In this document: piece by piece, positions 32,214-34,500 of the stretch
Layout: each line of letters starts with the position of its first letter
Numbering within the stretch: the stretch's first letter is position 1
NCBI GenBank assembly: GCA_947623665.1
Contig: CANQHJ010000009.1
Coordinates: forward strand, 1 to 34,500
Direction: 5' to 3'
Length of the DNA stretch: 34,500 nt
DNA from: an uncultured Bacilli bacterium
Lineage (GTDB): Bacteria; Bacillota_I; Bacilli_A; RF39; UBA660
Translations under genes and position numbers: made by a program
The notes under the pieces: model-generated
Seen by the model: only the letters and a program-made list of their open reading frames with translations
Told to the model about the DNA's origin: nothing
The model's database searches: none

Positions 32214-32282
32214 TAAACTTTAAAAAAAATGTATATTAAATGTATAGTAATGACAAAAAAATTCTTTCTTTTTCTTGTTTTA

Positions 32283-32291
32283 TGTTATAAT
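32283..32291 (+). promoter_or_regulatory. Extended -10 element of the adhesin gene
   Basis: TGTTATAAT (TATAAT at 32286-32291) lies 25 nt upstream of the ATG at 32316. It rules out the longer frame beginning at 32229, whose first ATG would lie upstream of the RNA start. Confidence 0.7.
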
Positions 32292-32315
32292 GTTTATTAT
32301 AGGGTGGTGTATGAT

Positions 32316-33938
32316 ATGAAAGACCAATCTAAAAATAAGCATTTTTTAAATATTTTAAGTGGTTTTAGTATTTTAAGTGTATTATTATTTACTTTTACCG
32401 TTTATGTTTTAAAAGATAGTTATGCTATACCAGTTAGTGATAGTAATATTCCTACTAATGATTTTACAACTAATTATAACGGAAGTAGTGATTCTTTAAA
32501 AAATTATATTGAAGATGCTTTAGGAAGCAGTTACGAGAATAGAAAATATTTTGAAAACTTTAGAGTACCAGATAATTATAAAACTAGTGATAGTAATATT
32601 CCTTTATATATACTTACTAAGAATTCTAAGTTTGCAAGGAATACTGAAAGTTTTGAATTAAAATCTGGTAATCCAACTAGTATTACTGATAATGGATTAA
32701 AGTATATTATTACTCATGGTTATAATCAATTAAATACTAATAATGTGTTTGATGATGCTTTATATGGTCCAGTAGCAGATAATAATATTAAACATTATGT
32801 AACTCAGATTGCTATTTGGCTATATTTATTAGAACACGAAAATGAGTTTACTTCTTCTTATTGTAGTCAAGTAAATATTCATATGAGTGAAGAGGATGAA
32901 ACTCCTGAGTCTTTTGCAAAAATTAGTGGTTGTTCTTTTTATCACTATGTTCAAAGCTCTGATTATAATATGAATACTGCTAATATTTATGATATTAAAA
33001 AAATAGTTCAAGATGCAGGTGAAAAAAGTGGTTATAACTATTTAAATTATATTATTAATTTATTAGATGAAGCTGATGCTCATAGAGGTACTTCTTCTAA
33101 TGATAATGCTGGTATTGAGCTATCTCCTAGTGGTTCTTTAGGTTATTCAATACCTGCTGATGGTAAGTCTCTTACAACTGAGGCTATTAAAGTTACTAAT
33201 ACTAATCCTGATAATCCTTATTTAAGTTTTTCTGTTGAAATAGAAGATCCAAATAAGTATGGTGTTTACTTAATAGACCAAAATGGAAAGAAAATTGAAA
33301 ATACAGATAATATGAATAGTTCATTTAGAATATTTGTTCCTTTAAAGGATGATATAGATTTAACTACTGTTAAAGTTAAAGTGAATGCATCATTTTTAAG
33401 TTCTAATCTTAATGGATATAATGTTACTAAGACTACTGCTCAGGATAAAGTTTTTGATTCTAAAGATAAACAATTTAAATTTTCAGAAGTATTATTAGGA
33501 TATATTCCAACAAAGACTTCTACTCTTTCTATTTCACTTAGTAATGTTACTAAATTTAGTAAAGTGGATGCTACTAATGGTAAAGAACTTCCTGGAGCTA
33601 AGCTTGAAGTTAGAAGAAAAGGAGAAGATGAAATTCTTTATAATTGGGTATCAGAGACTAATCCTAAATTCTTCTATTTAGAAGATGGTAATTATACTTT
33701 ATGTGAAAGTTCTGCTCCAAAGGGTTATGAATTACAAGAAGAATGTGTTGATTTCTTTGTTGATGGTTCTAAAATTAATACTGTTGTTATGAAAAATACT
33801 CCTACTAAATCTAGATTAATTGCTAGTGTACCTAATACTGGAACATTTATTAATATTTTACTTTATATATGTGGTGGTGCTATTATATTAACTGGAGTAT
33901 ACTTTATTGGATTTACATTATATAAAAATAAAAAGTAA
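32316..33938 (+). CDS. Thioester-domain (TQXA) surface protein with Cna-B domain and VPNTG sorting signal
   Basis: This is a 540-residue cell-surface adhesin. A signal anchor segment (about 12-33) is followed by a thioester-domain-like region with TQIAIW (T163-W168), the conserved TQxAIW motif. In active domains the Gln bonds to an upstream Cys ('YC' motif); here the corresponding stretch is PLYILTKN, with no Cys between the signal segment and residue 163. Next comes a middle beta-domain (about 270-420), then a Cna-B/SpaA-type domain (KFSKVDATNGKELPGAKLEV ... YTLCESSAPKGYELQEE) and the sorting signal VPNTG (505-509), a hydrophobic helix and KNKK tail. It should be wall-anchored by a sortase. 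I start at 32316 behind AGGGTGG. The terminator is at 33937. Confidence 0.85.
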   Translation: MKDQSKNKHFLNILSGFSILSVLLFTFTVYVLKDSYAIPVSDSNIPTNDFTTNYNGSSDSLKNYIEDALGSSYENRKYFENFRVPDNYKTSDSNIPLYILTKNSKFARNTESFELKSGNPTSITDNGLKYIITHGYNQLNTNNVFDDALYGPVADNNIKHYVTQIAIWLYLLEHENEFTSSYCSQVNIHMSEEDETPESFAKISGCSFYHYVQSSDYNMNTANIYDIKKIVQDAGEKSGYNYLNYIINLLDEADAHRGTSSNDNAGIELSPSGSLGYSIPADGKSLTTEAIKVTNTNPDNPYLSFSVEIEDPNKYGVYLIDQNGKKIENTDNMNSSFRIFVPLKDDIDLTTVKVKVNASFLSSNLNGYNVTKTTAQDKVFDSKDKQFKFSEVLLGYIPTKTSTLSISLSNVTKFSKVDATNGKELPGAKLEVRRKGEDEILYNWVSETNPKFFYLEDGNYTLCESSAPKGYELQEECVDFFVDGSKINTVVMKNTPTKSRLIASVPNTGTFINILLYICGGAIILTGVYFIGFTLYKNKK

Positions 33939-33966
33939 TACTAAATAATTTGGTATTTCTTTTTTT
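33937..33966 (+). terminator. Terminator after the adhesin gene
   Basis: The 9-bp stem AATACTAAA / TTTGGTATT (one T-G pair) has a 3-nt loop, starts inside the stop codon and is followed by a long T tract. Confidence 0.85.
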
Positions 33967-33980
33967 GTATAAAATAATTA

Positions 33981-34009
33981 TTTTCCTCCACAATATTAGT
34001 GGAGGAAAA
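33981..34009 (+). promoter_or_regulatory. Hairpin sequestering the ribosome site of the next gene
   Basis: TTTTCCTCCAC (33981-33991) and GTGGAGGAAAA (33999-34009) form a perfect 11-bp stem with a 7-nt loop. The right arm contains the GGAGG ribosome site, 3 nt before the ATG at 34013. No T-run follows, so it is not a terminator. It would block translation until opened. Confidence 0.8.
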
Positions 34010-34012
34010 ATT

Positions 34013-34500
34013 ATGAAAGAAGAAAATATTAATGTATTAGATGAAGTAAATAAAGGCGCGTCTATGGGAATGGATGCTATTAAATTTATATTAGATAAGG
34101 TTAAAGATAAGGAGTTCAAAGAACTTTTAGAAAAGCAATATGATAAGTATCAAGAAATATCTAACTCTATTAATGATATATATCCTAATTATAGTGATAA
34201 AGAGCCTCATGAAACTAGTGGGATGAATAAAGCAATGACTTGGTATGGGATAAATATGAAAACTATGACTGATCATACTACTTCAAAACTTGCTGAACTT
34301 TTAGTACAAGGTACTAATATGGGTATTATTGAAGGTAGAAGATTATTAAATAATAAAACAGTACCTAAAGAAATCGAAAAGATTTTACATAAATATGTAA
34401 AAATGCAAGAAAATAGTTTAGAAGGAGAGTGTAAAAAACTTTGTGTAAAGTTACCATCTATGGTAATAAAGATATTAAAGACTATATCAGTCTCTTTTTT
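34013..34500 (+). CDS. Helical, ferritin-like small protein, 3' end uncertain/cut by window edge
   Basis: This frame runs open from ATG 34013 to the window edge (162 codons seen). It reads as long amphipathic helices rich in Lys, Glu, Met: MKEENINVLDEVNKGASMGM, then KDKEFKELLEKQYDKYQEI, EPHETSGMNKAMTWYGINMKT, and LAELLVQGTNMGIIEGRRLLNN. Length and pattern suggest a four-helix bundle (ferritin/DUF2383-like); Met-rich pairs and His/Glu residues could bind metal. I do not recognise a named family. After about residue 143 (ENSLEGECKKLCVK) the sequence stops looking helical and holds two hairpins (34451-34466 and 34479-34493 with T-run), so the true end may be near 34445 if a frameshift occurred. 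Translation is gated by the hairpin at 33981. Confidence 0.6.
   Translation, partial: MKEENINVLDEVNKGASMGMDAIKFILDKVKDKEFKELLEKQYDKYQEISNSINDIYPNYSDKEPHETSGMNKAMTWYGINMKTMTDHTTSKLAELLVQGTNMGIIEGRRLLNNKTVPKEIEKILHKYVKMQENSLEGECKKLCVKLPSMVIKILKTISVSF
34479..34500 (+). terminator. Terminator-like hairpin at the right edge
   Basis: AGACT / AGTCT (34479-34483, 34489-34493) has a 5-nt loop and is followed by CTTTTTT to the edge. A second small hairpin, TTACCA / TGGTAA, is at 34451-34466. Both lie inside the open frame that begins at 34013, hinting that the real coding region ends earlier. Confidence 0.55.

Noticed and set aside
1-34500. UGA-as-tryptophan code (Mollicutes-like)
   Set aside because: Full-length conserved proteins are read with the standard code, and the tryptophan codons I looked at are TGG.

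Overview
The window is very AT-rich, gene-dense bacterial DNA. It uses short Shine-Dalgarno-led operons, intrinsic terminators and the standard code (all genes read through with TAA/TAG/TGA as stops, and Trp is TGG wherever I looked). A T-box leader, extended -10 promoters, the MEP isoprenoid pathway, a ThyX thymidylate synthase, an archaeal-type AspRS, sortase-type surface protein and a stringent-response gene point to a low-GC Gram-positive (Bacillota), probably one of the small-genome gut lineages near Erysipelotrichia/RF39. The taxonomic placement is inference. I see no tRNA, rRNA, transposase or CRISPR array.

Layout. 1-1900: a cut SipW/TasA-like secreted protein gene, an XRE regulator flanked by repeated palindromes, and a two-gene holin/M23-endolysin lysis cassette. 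1909-5800: thyX (tandem, double-length), a C-terminally short Rel/SpoT homologue, and ispG. 5838-9530: an AAA+/DUF4143 ATPase, a 525-aa protein of unknown function and a GNAT acetyltransferase. 9548-11150: aspS behind an Asp-specific T-box. 11146-14412: one operon with an acyltransferase-3 membrane protein, a PPOX flavoprotein, a pentapeptide-repeat protein, CsaA and a DUF362 protein. 14471-16078: a membrane-anchored MerR regulator, YbjQ protein and M23-like protein behind a MerR-type 19-bp-spacer promoter. 16086-18923: two flavoproteins, divergent from a degenerate YlmD-like laccase-fold protein. 19877-24171: ispH, a class I amidotransferase, trkH and trkA. 24248-26147: dxs. 26150-27758: ilvA/tdcB plus ridA. 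27759-28211: a gene-free stretch with a candidate small RNA. 28212-30182: M20 peptidase and GNAT genes behind a leader-peptide attenuator. 30190-32210: recG. 32286-33966: a thioester-domain surface protein with a VPNTG sorting signal. 33981-34500: a helical protein whose ribosome site is buried in a hairpin, cut at the right edge.

The most interesting parts are regulatory RNA. (1) The leader at 29929-30147 encodes a 22-residue peptide and five RNA segments able to form a chain of mutually exclusive hairpins ending in a terminator, upstream of a peptidase/acetyltransferase pair. (2) A compact independent RNA lies at 27899-27995, with consensus promoter, two hairpins, a C-rich anti-Shine-Dalgarno stretch and a terminator. 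(3) A perfect 11-bp hairpin sequesters the Shine-Dalgarno of the last gene. Among proteins, ThyX is a tandem duplication whose two halves have kept complementary parts of the signature motif, the Rel homologue keeps its hydrolase residues but not the synthetase glutamate, and the surface adhesin keeps the thioester Gln motif but has no cysteine where its partner should be.

Three MEP genes (dxs, ispG, ispH) are scattered here rather than clustered. IlvA with RidA form a functional pair, since RidA clears the reactive enamine/imine made by IlvA. TrkH with TrkA form a complete K+ uptake system.
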